Virus record (IMG/VR): IMGVR_UViG_3300015360_000029
Coordinates: 23,460-87,459 of that record
Direction: 5' to 3' (one strand)
From: a virus
DNA length: 64,000 nt
In this document: positions 1 to 8,435 of the stretch, one piece after another
How positions within the stretch are numbered: the stretch's first letter is position 1
How the letters are laid out: every line of letters begins with the position of its first letter
Made by a program: the position numbers and the translations under genes
Notes under the pieces: generated by a model
The model's database searches: none
Seen by the model: only the letters and a program-made list of their open reading frames with translations
Told to the model about the DNA's origin: nothing

Positions 1-15
1 CCGTGATCGTGTCAG

Positions 16-24
16 GTATTTATG
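16..24 (-). promoter_or_regulatory. late-type promoter box
   Basis: Reads CATAAATAC on the minus strand, matching the T4-type late box. It overlaps the stop codon of the 73-aa gene and would drive genes left of the window. Confidence 0.6.
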
Positions 25-241
25 TCGGTAGTTGATCGTCAGGGATCGAACCTTTTCGGACGAGCCACATTCGCTTCATAGTCTCGATGTTCGAGAGTTC
101 AAGGACCTTCTTCTTGTACGGTGCCGGGATGTAGTTCTCGTCGTCTTCCTCTTCATCGAGGTCGGACTTCCAGTTCCAAGTGATCTGCCCAGTCTCGTCT
201 TCGATCTTGCCTTCGGCGATGAATTGTTTGAACGAGATCAT
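20..241 (-). CDS. small protein with capsid-targeting-like N-terminus
   Basis: A 73-aa protein beginning MISFKQFIAEG. The first ten residues match a signature on many proteins in this window and resemble the T4 internal-protein capsid-targeting sequence, with I-A-E as a possible gp21 cleavage site. The remainder is acidic then basic, with no recognised domain. Its ATG overlaps the gp25 stop by 4 bp (ATGA), so it is probably translated from the baseplate operon by coupling. Function unknown; the head-cargo role is inferred from the N-terminus only. Confidence 0.7.
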   Translation of the reverse strand: MISFKQFIAEGKIEDETGQITWNWKSDLDEEEDDENYIPAPYKKKVLELSNIETMKRMWLVRKGSIPDDQLPT

Positions 242-615
242 GATCCAACTGGAAATTCAAGTTTCAACGTTTCCGTGATGTTCAATTTCACGTATTCGAC
301 ATCGATCATTGCTACGATTGCATTGTTATTTGGGAGCGGCAGAACAGCGATGTCGATCAAGCGAACTCGCGGGTCATAATTCATTACCATCATAAGATCT
401 TCCTTGATAATGGAAATGCTTGTTTGATCTAGCGGTTCAAAAGCCATCAACGGGATTCGAGTTCCGAACTTAGGCTGCATCACACGTTCACCTGGAATTG
501 TATAAATGTGGTTCAGCAGATCGCGTTTCACAGTCTCGACATCGATTGTCGAGAAGGTCTTCCCGCCATTCTCGACATGAGCTTGTGTACTAAATCCACG
601 ATAGATTGATCTCAT
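238..615 (-). CDS. 25: baseplate wedge protein gp25-like
   Basis: A 125-aa protein of nearly the same length as T4 gp25 (132 aa). Residues around ...QPKFGTRIPLMAFEPL and the following D-P-R-V-R-L stretch fit the gp25/gpW family, which joins wedge and sheath in contractile tails. The longer upstream frame is rejected because ATG at 615 follows GGAAGG with good spacing. It lies 4 nt after the gp5-like stop and overlaps the next gene by ATGA. It acts in the baseplate at the sheath-initiation site. Well supported. Confidence 0.88.
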   Translation of the reverse strand: MRSIYRGFSTQAHVENGGKTFSTIDVETVKRDLLNHIYTIPGERVMQPKFGTRIPLMAFEPLDQTSISIIKEDLMMVMNYDPRVRLIDIAVLPLPNNNAIVAMIDVEYVKLNITETLKLEFPVGS

Positions 616-619
616 AATG

Positions 620-1732
620 TCATTCCTTCCAATTCTTGCCGCGCACGATCTTCGATATTGGACGCTTCCATGGTTCATGTGACGGGATTAATGATGGTTG
701 ATCAGCGCACGGCGCTAGTGCAGCTTCATTGCCATTCAAATGAATCTGAGGTGCCGACTGCATCAGATTTCCGGCTGCAAGAATGTTGAACGTCTCGCCA
801 GATGTGATGTTTACACCACCTGCGCCTGTGAGCGAAAGATCAGAGCACGCTTCTGCTCGTAATGATTCCGAAGCGTTCAAATTTAGATTCTTACCAGCGC
901 TGATATTCACGTTCCCAAGCGCTTGCAAATTGAAGTCTCCACCTGCGGACATGCTGATAGATTCAGCTGCGTATACATGAACATGCCCGTCGCGATCCAT
1001 CTCTAGCCACGATCGACCTTGTGAAGTTGAAACATAGATTCGTTCATTCGCATCATCAAAGATAATCTGATGCCCTTCGGCTGTTTTGATTCGAACGCGA
1101 GCGCTTCCAGGATGATCTTGCATGATGATCGCGTGCCGACCTGGCGTAGTGATGCAATACGTCTGCGGATCAAGGCGCCCAATGTTTGAATCAGCAGATC
1201 GAATCACTCGCGGCGAATATCCTTCAGAATCCGTCTTTTCGTCTGTTGGCTGAGCTGCCATTCGTTCGTAAGCTCCGCGCGTTCGAGATATCGACGATGC
1301 AAGATCACCTTGGAATTGTGCCTTCAAATTCGTTGCCGTTGGCTCGATGATGCCACCGCTGTCAGATGTCGGTGCATCATCGTTCACATTTCTGCCAGCT
1401 GGAAGACTTCGATTACCGTGATCGGGGAAGAATGATCCCATGTATACACGTTGATTGTAATCTCCGTACAAGAACCCAATTAAGACTTGAGCACCGAGTT
1501 TTGGAACAGCCCAGAATCCGTATGATACAGGCCCAGAAGAAGCAGCACTTGATCCGCCAGCTGGGTACCCATAAGCCTGTCCAGCCAGCGGCGAAACATA
1601 CAGCACCCATGGGAGGATGTCAACGTTAGGATTCTGACCGTCGATAGATGGGCACCAAACTTTAATGCGACCCATCTCTTGTGGATCAGCGGTGTCAACA
1701 ACAACCCCGTCAATAAGTCCTGAGTTTGCCAT
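620..1732 (-). CDS. 5: baseplate central spike gp5-like, no lysozyme domain
   Basis: A 370-aa protein. The N-terminal 100 residues have an OB-fold pattern (GLIDGVVVDTADPQEMGRIKV...), as in gp5/VgrG spikes. The C-terminal half has the repetitive A-G-G-x-x-x-L-x-A-x-G-N-V pattern of the intertwined beta-helix needle. T4 gp5 is 575 aa because a lysozyme domain sits between these parts; here the middle (about residues 110-190) is short and shows no lysozyme motif. It would form the membrane-piercing tip. It shares TGATG with the upstream hub gene and precedes gp25. Confidence 0.85.
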   Translation of the reverse strand: MANSGLIDGVVVDTADPQEMGRIKVWCPSIDGQNPNVDILPWVLYVSPLAGQAYGYPAGGSSAASSGPVSYGFWAVPKLGAQVLIGFLYGDYNQRVYMGSFFPDHGNRSLPAGRNVNDDAPTSDSGGIIEPTATNLKAQFQGDLASSISRTRGAYERMAAQPTDEKTDSEGYSPRVIRSADSNIGRLDPQTYCITTPGRHAIIMQDHPGSARVRIKTAEGHQIIFDDANERIYVSTSQGRSWLEMDRDGHVHVYAAESISMSAGGDFNLQALGNVNISAGKNLNLNASESLRAEACSDLSLTGAGGVNITSGETFNILAAGNLMQSAPQIHLNGNEAALAPCADQPSLIPSHEPWKRPISKIVRGKNWKE

Positions 1733-3825
1733 CAGGTTTTGACCTTTTCAATCTTGGAACCGCCAAAGATGTTGTGTGAGTACAATTCTAATTCTTGCGT
1801 AAACAAATGTCCTGCGAAGATGTTCGTGACTTTGAAGATTACGTAAAAGTTATTCGAGAGCACACTTGATGCGAACGTACCGTCCTGTAACGCTTCATTC
1901 GTCTTGAAATTGACAGCTGGTCCTTTGATGTTCACCTTTGCGAACACAGGCGCGACTGCGTATGATTTCGTACTCAACGGTTTCTGAATTGTGAATGCAT
2001 TCCCAACTTGTGAGATGTCTGAATTTTCATTCAAGATATCCTTTTCCAGACTTTCACGATACTGCCCGCGGCTAATTACTCCACTTTCGGTAGTTGATTG
2101 TCCGGATGTCGATGGCGATGAAGCATCGCCAGTATGAAGCAGCAATTGTCCGATGTTGAACTTGCTCATGATCAACGGATTCCCTTTAATCGTCATAGCG
2201 ACGACAATTGGCGAACCAGCATAGAACATCGAAAGATTCTTTGAGTACTGCAATGATTCTGCGATTCGCTGTTGGCTCATTGGTTTCGATGCAACTGAAG
2301 AAGTATACCTTGTAAAGTTATCGAGAGCACTCTTCGAATCAAGTGGTAGCACTAATGGGTCGAATTCTCGAGCGAATGATATCGCATCCGTCTTTGCTGC
2401 AGAGTCTGGGGTATCACCGCTGCTGTCAGTGACGTTCCTCATTGCACTATCGCCAACTCTCATGTTCGAAGCAAGCAAGAATTGAAAGTCTTGAATCTTT
2501 ACATCAAAATTCAAAATAGAATCGTTCTTACCTGTGAAGATGAAGTCCCATTCTAGAAAGTCTTTTGGTTTTCTAATAGGCAGCCCGTTTTCATCAACAG
2601 AACTAAAATAGTATTGATTGTCGAGTTTTGATATATTGTTCGTCGACACGTCAGCATCTGTGAACAAGTTCGGAACTTGAAACTCGACAACATCGACGTG
2701 CACGACCATTGTGACATTATCAGTTGTGAGTCCTACAAGTTGCTTGAAGAACTTGATGATACCGCCTTGAACAGCATCGCTCTGTTTGAAGTTCCCCATC
2801 GCAGCGATCTCTGGAACAGTTTTGAAAATAGCTTCAAGAACGTCAGTGATCAGCGCACCAGTGTTGGATGCGAAATACGAGCTTCGAATTTGACCGATTG
2901 TTTGGGACGATCCGACTGGTGGTTCTTTGATTGCTTCAGCATCAGCTCTAGCTTTGTCAATCTGGTCTTTGAACAAAGTTTCAACAATCTTCCCAGTGTT
3001 AGATCCCGACAATTGAAACTTGTCCCAATCCTTTGGAATCGTGATCATGTATTGGACTTTGCGACCGATTTTTTTAGCAGTCCTGGATTCATTGAACTTG
3101 TTCACGATGCTTTGAACAGAGTCATAGTATTCGGTTGATTTTCGATTCAGCTCTTGTTCAAGGCTTGTGATCAATCCAAGCAAGGAATTATCAGATGACA
3201 AAGCATTCGTGGCTGTCGAGATCGTAAGAAATCGAGAATTCTGATTCACATCAAAATTCATGTTCGGCATGAATTCTAGAACGTAAGATCCCTTAGCATA
3301 ATCAAGATTGATTTCCATTTGCTGAAGATGCATCGGAATCGTTTCAGTTTGAATTATGTCGGTACTTCCGTCAGGTTTATGCCCGACGAACATCACACGA
3401 AGCATGAACACGATCCCATCGTAATTCGTCTTCATCTGCGAATCAAGCAACCACTGCATAAAATTCGCGAACGAAATTCCGACAGAATCGAGAACTGTCA
3501 TCGACAGATCAGCTGCGAGATTCGATGGTGCTGCACCCTTATGCAAACCATTAACGTATACATCGTACTTCAAACTTTCAACAGTGAATTGTGAGAATCG
3601 ACGAGTATCAATTACTAGAAAGATTTCGTCTTTGCGGCCATTAAAGATTACAGGCGCTCCGAGATACTTCGCATCGTCTATTGCTTTCAGCGACGATGCC
3701 ATCGTATCTTTATCTTCCGAAGTGAATAATTTCGCAGTAACTGTCGTTCGACAAGCAAGAAGAACGTAATGTATCGAATACGTTTGGAACTCGTCAAGCG
3801 GATTGAAAGGTGTTCCGTTTGCCAT
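1732..3825 (-). CDS. probable baseplate hub protein (gp27-like position)
   Basis: A 697-aa protein immediately upstream of the spike gene, where contractile phages encode the hub that holds the spike. The C-terminal pattern NNFYVIFKVTNIFAGHLFTQ-ELELY resembles hub proteins that end in G-x-(Y/F)-V-x-x-V-x-H-x-F. It is much longer than T4 gp27 (391 aa), so it may combine hub functions. TAATG overlap with the gp53-like gene upstream and TGATG with gp5 downstream indicate one translational unit. Hub is the best guess; no catalytic motif is seen. Confidence 0.5.
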   Translation of the reverse strand: MANGTPFNPLDEFQTYSIHYVLLACRTTVTAKLFTSEDKDTMASSLKAIDDAKYLGAPVIFNGRKDEIFLVIDTRRFSQFTVESLKYDVYVNGLHKGAAPSNLAADLSMTVLDSVGISFANFMQWLLDSQMKTNYDGIVFMLRVMFVGHKPDGSTDIIQTETIPMHLQQMEINLDYAKGSYVLEFMPNMNFDVNQNSRFLTISTATNALSSDNSLLGLITSLEQELNRKSTEYYDSVQSIVNKFNESRTAKKIGRKVQYMITIPKDWDKFQLSGSNTGKIVETLFKDQIDKARADAEAIKEPPVGSSQTIGQIRSSYFASNTGALITDVLEAIFKTVPEIAAMGNFKQSDAVQGGIIKFFKQLVGLTTDNVTMVVHVDVVEFQVPNLFTDADVSTNNISKLDNQYYFSSVDENGLPIRKPKDFLEWDFIFTGKNDSILNFDVKIQDFQFLLASNMRVGDSAMRNVTDSSGDTPDSAAKTDAISFAREFDPLVLPLDSKSALDNFTRYTSSVASKPMSQQRIAESLQYSKNLSMFYAGSPIVVAMTIKGNPLIMSKFNIGQLLLHTGDASSPSTSGQSTTESGVISRGQYRESLEKDILNENSDISQVGNAFTIQKPLSTKSYAVAPVFAKVNIKGPAVNFKTNEALQDGTFASSVLSNNFYVIFKVTNIFAGHLFTQELELYSHNIFGGSKIEKVKT

Positions 3826-4196
3826 TATACGATCGGGAGGATTGAAATTGGAACTTCGCGCTTCGATGGTACGCCACCAATTTTATTTGACATGATTGTT
3901 TTGATTCTGTCAATTGTCGGAATGTACAAGATCATTCCTTCTGTGATTTCCGAAGATGGATCAAGAATGTTGTTGTATTGTGCAACAACCCACCAATATC
4001 GCGGCTCGTCAAGAAATGTTGCGGTTATCCAATCAAGTCGACCAACAAATTTCTTCTCTACAATGTAAGTTGTATCATCAGAATTCATTGGGAACACGAC
4101 ACGTTCCCACCATTCGATAGCTATTGGATTCACCTCAGTGGTACCACCGGCGCTGTATCGTGATGTTCGAATTTGGGTGCTATTCTTTTCAGCCAT
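3825..4196 (-). CDS. 53: gp53-like baseplate wedge protein, LysM-type fold
   Basis: A 123-aa protein. Its middle (about residues 45-100) has the LysM-like pattern R-x-D-x-I-x-x-x-F-L-D-E-P-R-Y-W-W-V-V-A, then N-x-I-x-D-P and G-M-I-L-Y-I-P. T4 gp53 has the same L-Y-W-V-L-L motif and clamps the wedges at the inner baseplate. It is shorter than T4 gp53 (196 aa). TAATG overlap with the hub gene supports a baseplate role. A LysM tail-spike-binding protein of another type is the alternative. Confidence 0.6.
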   Translation of the reverse strand: MAEKNSTQIRTSRYSAGGTTEVNPIAIEWWERVVFPMNSDDTTYIVEKKFVGRLDWITATFLDEPRYWWVVAQYNNILDPSSEITEGMILYIPTIDRIKTIMSNKIGGVPSKREVPISILPIV

Positions 4197-4197
4197 G

Positions 4198-5877
4198 TTA
4201 TGGTCCTAGGGCAGCGAGCTGCTCTGTAGCTCTTTGGAAATCACCTGATGCTCTTTTTATATCTGAAATTGCAGCATCGAGTTCTAAATTTATAGCAAAC
4301 ATTTCAGCTTTAGTGGTCGCTGCTGCCAGACGCGGTTCAAGGCTGTTATATTGAGCTTTGTGAAATTGAAGTTCTTTGATAACTACACCAATTTCGTTGT
4401 TAAGAGCACTCTTCTTAGCTTCAATTTCTGAGGAAGTTAAAGCTGGTGCAGGTTGTGCTGCAGGTTGTGCTGCTGACACAGATACAGCTGGTGCCACCTC
4501 AATAGATCCAGATTCGCCAGCACCGGATTCAGAAGCGGCCGTCTTCAATTCTGAAATAGCAGGTGTAACAAGATCAGGGATTACATTACCTCGACCGCCT
4601 TTAACAGAATCGCCAAGCCCAGCAAAAACTCTTTGTGCTGAATCGATATCGGAACGTATCCCACGTCCTCGGCCCCCATTTGGAACTGATTGAGCTTCTT
4701 GTTGAGGGATCTCATTTGTAGAAGTTCCAAAGTTCTGGCCTTCGTATCGAGATTTCGTATCGGCTGTTGGTTGCCCATAAGCATCAATCATGTTCCCGAG
4801 AAGGTAATCTTCAAGACTGAATTGATTGAATTCTTTTGTGCTGAAGCTCTCGACAAGTTGAATTGAAAGTTGGATTACCGTTGGGAACGGGATGTTTGAA
4901 GCTGATTCATCTGGCGACATTGCTGGGATGTAATCTACATCTTTCGGCCAATTCCAACTCAGTGACGTAATGACAACTGGCACCTCGCCGATCATCGATT
5001 TCCTGAATCCACGAAACTTCAAAACAGGTGGTGGCGCGCCAAGTCTGTTCTTGAATCGACCAGATTCGAGTGTGTGATCACCAAAGAACGGCATCGTCCA
5101 GCCGCGCAGCCAGTTCAAGTTCTTCAAGTTCAAAGATGCTTCGGCTGATGTTCGTGAAATAAATGTAGCATTCATTTGCCATTGAACACTTTCAGTGCCT
5201 TTATACTTTTGAAAAGAACCTGGGAACTGTGATGGGGATACAGCTTCGTATGATACTGACCGATTCTCAACGATCTCTGGCATCACTATGAATTCAATGA
5301 TCTCACGAGTGATGGTATTTTCAAGAACAACCAAATGCGAACGATCTTCTCCAGCATCTTGAATTTTGATTACTTCGTTCACAGATTGTGCTGTCGCTGT
5401 CACATCAAGACTGCTGCCGCCGAATCCGAGTCCGAAAGTGTTCCCGCCAAGAGCTCCGAACAAATTTGGTGGGGCAAATTGGGTAGGAGCAGTTCCACCT
5501 AAAAGGCTAGCTGTTGATGGCAGCTTTGATCCTAAATTTTGAAAAGAATTTATTCCATTCGTAAATCTATTTTTTAGATCAGATATACCTTCTCCAACTT
5601 TAGTGCCAAGATCTGAAACAAACATTCCAACTGCGCGGTATGCTTCACCTCGTCCCTTTGCTTGTTGGAGACTCGACATAGCTGCTAACCGATTTTGAGC
5701 TCGTTCGACAAATTCGGCAGGGGCCTGACCATTTTCAACCGCTGCCGCGAGTTCCCGAAGATCGTTTTCATCTTGTGTGGGAGTATCGACCCCCGGTAAC
5801 AACAGATACCCACCAACAAGGTTCTCAGAATTACTGCCTAAGATGCTTGTGTTAAAGGTTGAATCTGGAATTTCCAT
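4198..5877 (-). CDS. probable baseplate tube-cap protein (gp48-like)
   Basis: A 559-aa protein. Residues about 170-340 form a folded domain (W-L-R-G-W-T-M-P-F-F, later G-A-P-P-P-V-L-K-F-R-G-F, then P-F-P-T-V-I-Q-L-S-I-Q-L-V-E) resembling the T4 gp48/gp54 tube-cap class. The N-terminus has Gly/Leu-rich stretches and the C-terminal 100 residues are Ala-rich and probably coiled-coil. It lies 1 nt upstream of the gp53-like gene in the hub operon. The gp48 identity rests on domain pattern and context and is moderate. Confidence 0.45.
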   Translation of the reverse strand: MEIPDSTFNTSILGSNSENLVGGYLLLPGVDTPTQDENDLRELAAAVENGQAPAEFVERAQNRLAAMSSLQQAKGRGEAYRAVGMFVSDLGTKVGEGISDLKNRFTNGINSFQNLGSKLPSTASLLGGTAPTQFAPPNLFGALGGNTFGLGFGGSSLDVTATAQSVNEVIKIQDAGEDRSHLVVLENTITREIIEFIVMPEIVENRSVSYEAVSPSQFPGSFQKYKGTESVQWQMNATFISRTSAEASLNLKNLNWLRGWTMPFFGDHTLESGRFKNRLGAPPPVLKFRGFRKSMIGEVPVVITSLSWNWPKDVDYIPAMSPDESASNIPFPTVIQLSIQLVESFSTKEFNQFSLEDYLLGNMIDAYGQPTADTKSRYEGQNFGTSTNEIPQQEAQSVPNGGRGRGIRSDIDSAQRVFAGLGDSVKGGRGNVIPDLVTPAISELKTAASESGAGESGSIEVAPAVSVSAAQPAAQPAPALTSSEIEAKKSALNNEIGVVIKELQFHKAQYNSLEPRLAAATTKAEMFAINLELDAAISDIKRASGDFQRATEQLAALGP

Positions 5878-6554
5878 TATTTCTTGATTTCTGCATTAGG
5901 TGAATTCAACGAAATTTTGACTTTCTTGAAAATAATGTCAGCAAGTTTCTGATTGACACCAAGAATACTGGCGAACGCTTTCTTTTTACCAAGCTTCACA
6001 GCCAGCCGAGCCATCGATGCCGACATCATGTGAATCGGGATTTCTTTACCATTCTCAGCCATGTCTAAGAGTTCTTCAGACGGAACACCATCATCAGGGT
6101 CAGCACGCTCATCAAGTCCTGGCAAGATGATGTGTTTCAATTTTGAACCGTCAGCTGCAGTGAAATACTTATCTAGCAACTCAATGTATTTCGCAGCACG
6201 ATCTGATCCGGCTGCGATCGCGTACGGCTCAAAACCAGCCTTTCGAACGTCTTTGAAAGCATCGAACGCTGTTTTTGAAGTGATGAACTTCACCCCGTTC
6301 GCATTCCCAGATGCTGTCATGAACTTGATTCTGTCTTCTGCCGAGAGTGGGTTCCTCTTCAAATCTTTAGAAGTATTATCGTTAGCTACGACTACGACGA
6401 TTGGAGTTACCTTGTGCCCCATAGCCACTGTGAATGCTGTCATCAACTTAATGGCACTATAGTGGCCTTGAGTTGGTGGATTGAACCGCCCTACCATGAC
6501 AACCGCCCTTTTCGATTGCTCGCCGACAGTTTCCTCCAACAAGTATTCATTCAT
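5877..6554 (-). CDS. nucleotidyltransferase (NMN adenylyltransferase/cytidylyltransferase-like) with cargo-type N-terminus
   Basis: A 225-aa protein. GRFNPPTQGH at residues 22-31 is the (H/T)xGH nucleotide-binding motif of the cytidylyltransferase superfamily; N-P-L-S-A-E-D-R and a late S-A-S-M-A-R (equivalent of ISSTxIR) also fit. It would transfer AMP or CMP to a small substrate, perhaps NMN. ATG at 6554 is chosen because GGAGAC lies 5 nt upstream; the ATG at 6575 abuts the promoter box. The start MNEYLLEETVG resembles a capsid-targeting sequence. It is first gene of the hub operon (TAATG with the next). Confidence 0.75.
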   Translation of the reverse strand: MNEYLLEETVGEQSKRAVVMVGRFNPPTQGHYSAIKLMTAFTVAMGHKVTPIVVVVANDNTSKDLKRNPLSAEDRIKFMTASGNANGVKFITSKTAFDAFKDVRKAGFEPYAIAAGSDRAAKYIELLDKYFTAADGSKLKHIILPGLDERADPDDGVPSEELLDMAENGKEIPIHMMSASMARLAVKLGKKKAFASILGVNQKLADIIFKKVKISLNSPNAEIKK

Positions 6555-6575
6555 GATGTCTCCAAATTCGATCAT

Positions 6576-6584
6576 GTATTTACG
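6576..6584 (-). promoter_or_regulatory. late-type promoter box for baseplate operon
   Basis: CGTAAATAC on the minus strand, 22 nt upstream of the ATG at 6554. It is the only late-type box seen ahead of the nucleotidyltransferase-to-gp25 operon. Confidence 0.6.
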
Positions 6585-6628
6585 AGTTCGGTCAGATCCT
6601 CGTTTTTGATCGATTGCGGTTCGATGTA

Positions 6629-6637
6629 TGTTACAAT
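6629..6637 (+). promoter_or_regulatory. extended -10 promoter for gp55 operon
   Basis: TGTTACAAT, of the TGnTAnAAT form, 43 nt upstream of the gp55 ATG. A TTGATC about 20 nt upstream could be a weak -35. No late box is nearby. Confidence 0.55.
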
Positions 6638-6680
6638 CAATTTTGTGTCGCCTTTAAACTCTCTTAGGAAAGAGGACATC

Positions 6681-7217
6681 ATGGCGACAAAAAAGATTTT
6701 GACGGCTACCGGAAGCCAACCAGAAGTGATCCCGAAGAAGGTGATCAAAGTAAAGAAGGCGAAATCGACTTCAACTCGCGGGCATTACGTGACGAACGCT
6801 CAGCTGATTGAAGCGATCGCCGCGGACAAACTTACCAAGGATGCAACGAATCCAAACGGAAAACTTTCTGGAAAGTTGGCGAAGTATCTCTGGATGATTG
6901 CCGAACGGTATTCATACAGTCCGTCTTTCGCAGGATATTCGTTCCGCGAAGATATGGTTTCAATCGCTGTCGTGAATCTCTGTGCGAATTGGTACAAGTT
7001 CGACCCAGCGAAGTCTGACAACCCTTTCGCATTCTACACGACGGCTGCATATCGATCGTTCTTGCAGTACCTCGCAGACGAGAAAAAGCATCGCGAAATT
7101 CGTGATTCGCTGTTAGTCGAGCATGGTGCGAACCCGTCATTTGCTTTCCAAGATAGAACACGACCAGGTAAGACTTCGGATGAGACTGCATTTCGTTCCT
7201 CATCTGGGGAGGAGTGA
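6681..7217 (+). CDS. 55: late-transcription sigma factor gp55
   Basis: A 178-aa protein (T4 gp55 is 185 aa). The segment L-W-M-I-A-E-R-Y-S-Y-S-P-S-F-A-G-Y-S, then M-V-S-I-A-V-V-N and F-D-P-A-K-S-D-N-P-F-A-F-Y-T-T-A-A-Y-R, matches the sigma-region-2-like core of gp55. gp55 directs host RNA polymerase to TATAAATA-type late promoters, which occur throughout this window. The N-terminus is Lys-rich. ATG at 6681 follows AGGAAAGAGG; longer upstream frames have no ribosome site. It opens the gp55-gp47-gp46 block. Confidence 0.88.
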   Translation: MATKKILTATGSQPEVIPKKVIKVKKAKSTSTRGHYVTNAQLIEAIAADKLTKDATNPNGKLSGKLAKYLWMIAERYSYSPSFAGYSFREDMVSIAVVNLCANWYKFDPAKSDNPFAFYTTAAYRSFLQYLADEKKHREIRDSLLVEHGANPSFAFQDRTRPGKTSDETAFRSSSGEE

Positions 7218-7221
7218 GTCA

Positions 7222-8307
7222 ATGGCAATCATTACAACTGCTCGGAGTTCTCCATTGAAAAAAGAACTCGGCGAAATCAGAAAGCTCTGTGCTTTTACGG
7301 ACATCCATTTTGGCGCCAGAAACAATAGCGATCAGCATAATTTGGATTGTTTGGACTTCATCGATTGGTTCATCACAAAAGTGAAGATGATCAAGCCAAG
7401 CCACATCGCATTTCTTGGAGACTTCTTTGAGAATCGGAACGCGATCAACGTTCGCACTTTGAATGCTGCGACTGAATGCTGCCGCCGTTTGAACGCCTTA
7501 GGCATCCCGATCTTTTGGATCGTTGGAAATCATGATCTGTATCACCGTTCGAATCGAAAGATCTTCTCGACTGACATCTTCTCAGATCACGATAACTTCA
7601 TCGTCATCAACGAGCCAATCGAATTGAACAAGGATTGGTTCGCTGCTCCTTTCCTATTCAAAGACGAGTACCCGTCGTTGGCTGCCGACATCAACAGCCA
7701 CAAGTACGTGATGGGGCACTTCGAGTTCAGGAACTTCGTTGTTGCTGGATCAACTCGAACTCTCGATCACGGACCTGAGGCTGAAGCATTTTCAGGTCCG
7801 AAGTATATCTTCACTGGACACTTTCATAAGCGGCAGTTCAATCGGAACATTGTATACATCGGGAATACATTCCCGACGAACTACGGCGATGCCGGCGATG
7901 CCGCTCGTGGAATGGCCATCTTCGATGTTGAAAGTGATGAAGTGTATTTTGAAGATTGGGAAGATGCTCCGTTATTTTTCAAGACAAAGCTCAGTCAAGT
8001 TCTCGAAGGCGAAAGCGAATGGCCGCCGAAGAGTCGTGTTCGCTGTACCCTTGATGCTGATATTGGGTACAGCGACGTTCAAGCTCTTCGCGAAGAGATG
8101 ATCAAGTCGTTCAGTCTTCGTGAATTTTCAGTCGAAGAAGATCAAGCACTTCGAAAGGGAATGCTGAGTGAAGGTTTAGAATTAGAGACAGAACTTGACA
8201 CGAGTTCGCTTGATTCGACAGTGAGACAGTTGATCATCGATGGTGTTCAACCATCGCCGACGATTGATCCCGCAGTTCTGGTTCGTTTGTACGAGGAGTT
8301 AGTGTGA
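7222..8307 (+). CDS. 47: recombination nuclease subunit gp47 (SbcD/Mre11-like)
   Basis: A 361-aa protein (T4 gp47 is 339 aa). Metallophosphoesterase motifs occur in order: TDIHFGARN, LGDFFENRN, VGNHDLYH, GHFEF and GHFHKR, which coordinate two metal ions. With gp46 it forms the Mre11-Rad50-like complex that resects DNA ends for recombination-dependent replication. ATG at 7222 follows GGGGAGGAG. It is 4 nt after gp55 and its TGA overlaps the next ATG. Confidence 0.93.
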   Translation: MAIITTARSSPLKKELGEIRKLCAFTDIHFGARNNSDQHNLDCLDFIDWFITKVKMIKPSHIAFLGDFFENRNAINVRTLNAATECCRRLNALGIPIFWIVGNHDLYHRSNRKIFSTDIFSDHDNFIVINEPIELNKDWFAAPFLFKDEYPSLAADINSHKYVMGHFEFRNFVVAGSTRTLDHGPEAEAFSGPKYIFTGHFHKRQFNRNIVYIGNTFPTNYGDAGDAARGMAIFDVESDEVYFEDWEDAPLFFKTKLSQVLEGESEWPPKSRVRCTLDADIGYSDVQALREEMIKSFSLREFSVEEDQALRKGMLSEGLELETELDTSSLDSTVRQLIIDGVQPSPTIDPAVLVRLYEELV

Positions 8308-8435
8308 TGGAGAATTTAGCTGTGATGCTCTGGGCTATCGTCGGCGCTACGTTGATTGGAATTTGGGCAGGTTCTCCAATGCTCGGCATCGGTGTGTACT
8401 GCTGCATTGCGGCAACAGGAGGTTGGAAGTCATGA
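8307..8435 (+). CDS. 42-aa membrane peptide between gp47 and gp46
   Basis: Start shares TGATG with the gp47 stop and the stop shares ATGA with the gp46 start, so it is translationally coupled on both sides. Residues 5-38 are strongly hydrophobic (LAVMLWAIVGATLIG..., then CC), giving one or two transmembrane segments. Small unrelated ORFs are also found at this position in other T4-like phages. Function unknown. Confidence 0.6.
   Translation: MENLAVMLWAIVGATLIGIWAGSPMLGIGVYCCIAATGGWKS

Noticed and set aside
6555-6575. ATG at 6575 as start of the nucleotidyltransferase
   Set aside because: It lies next to the late box, before the GGAGAC ribosome site; ATG at 6554 fits better.
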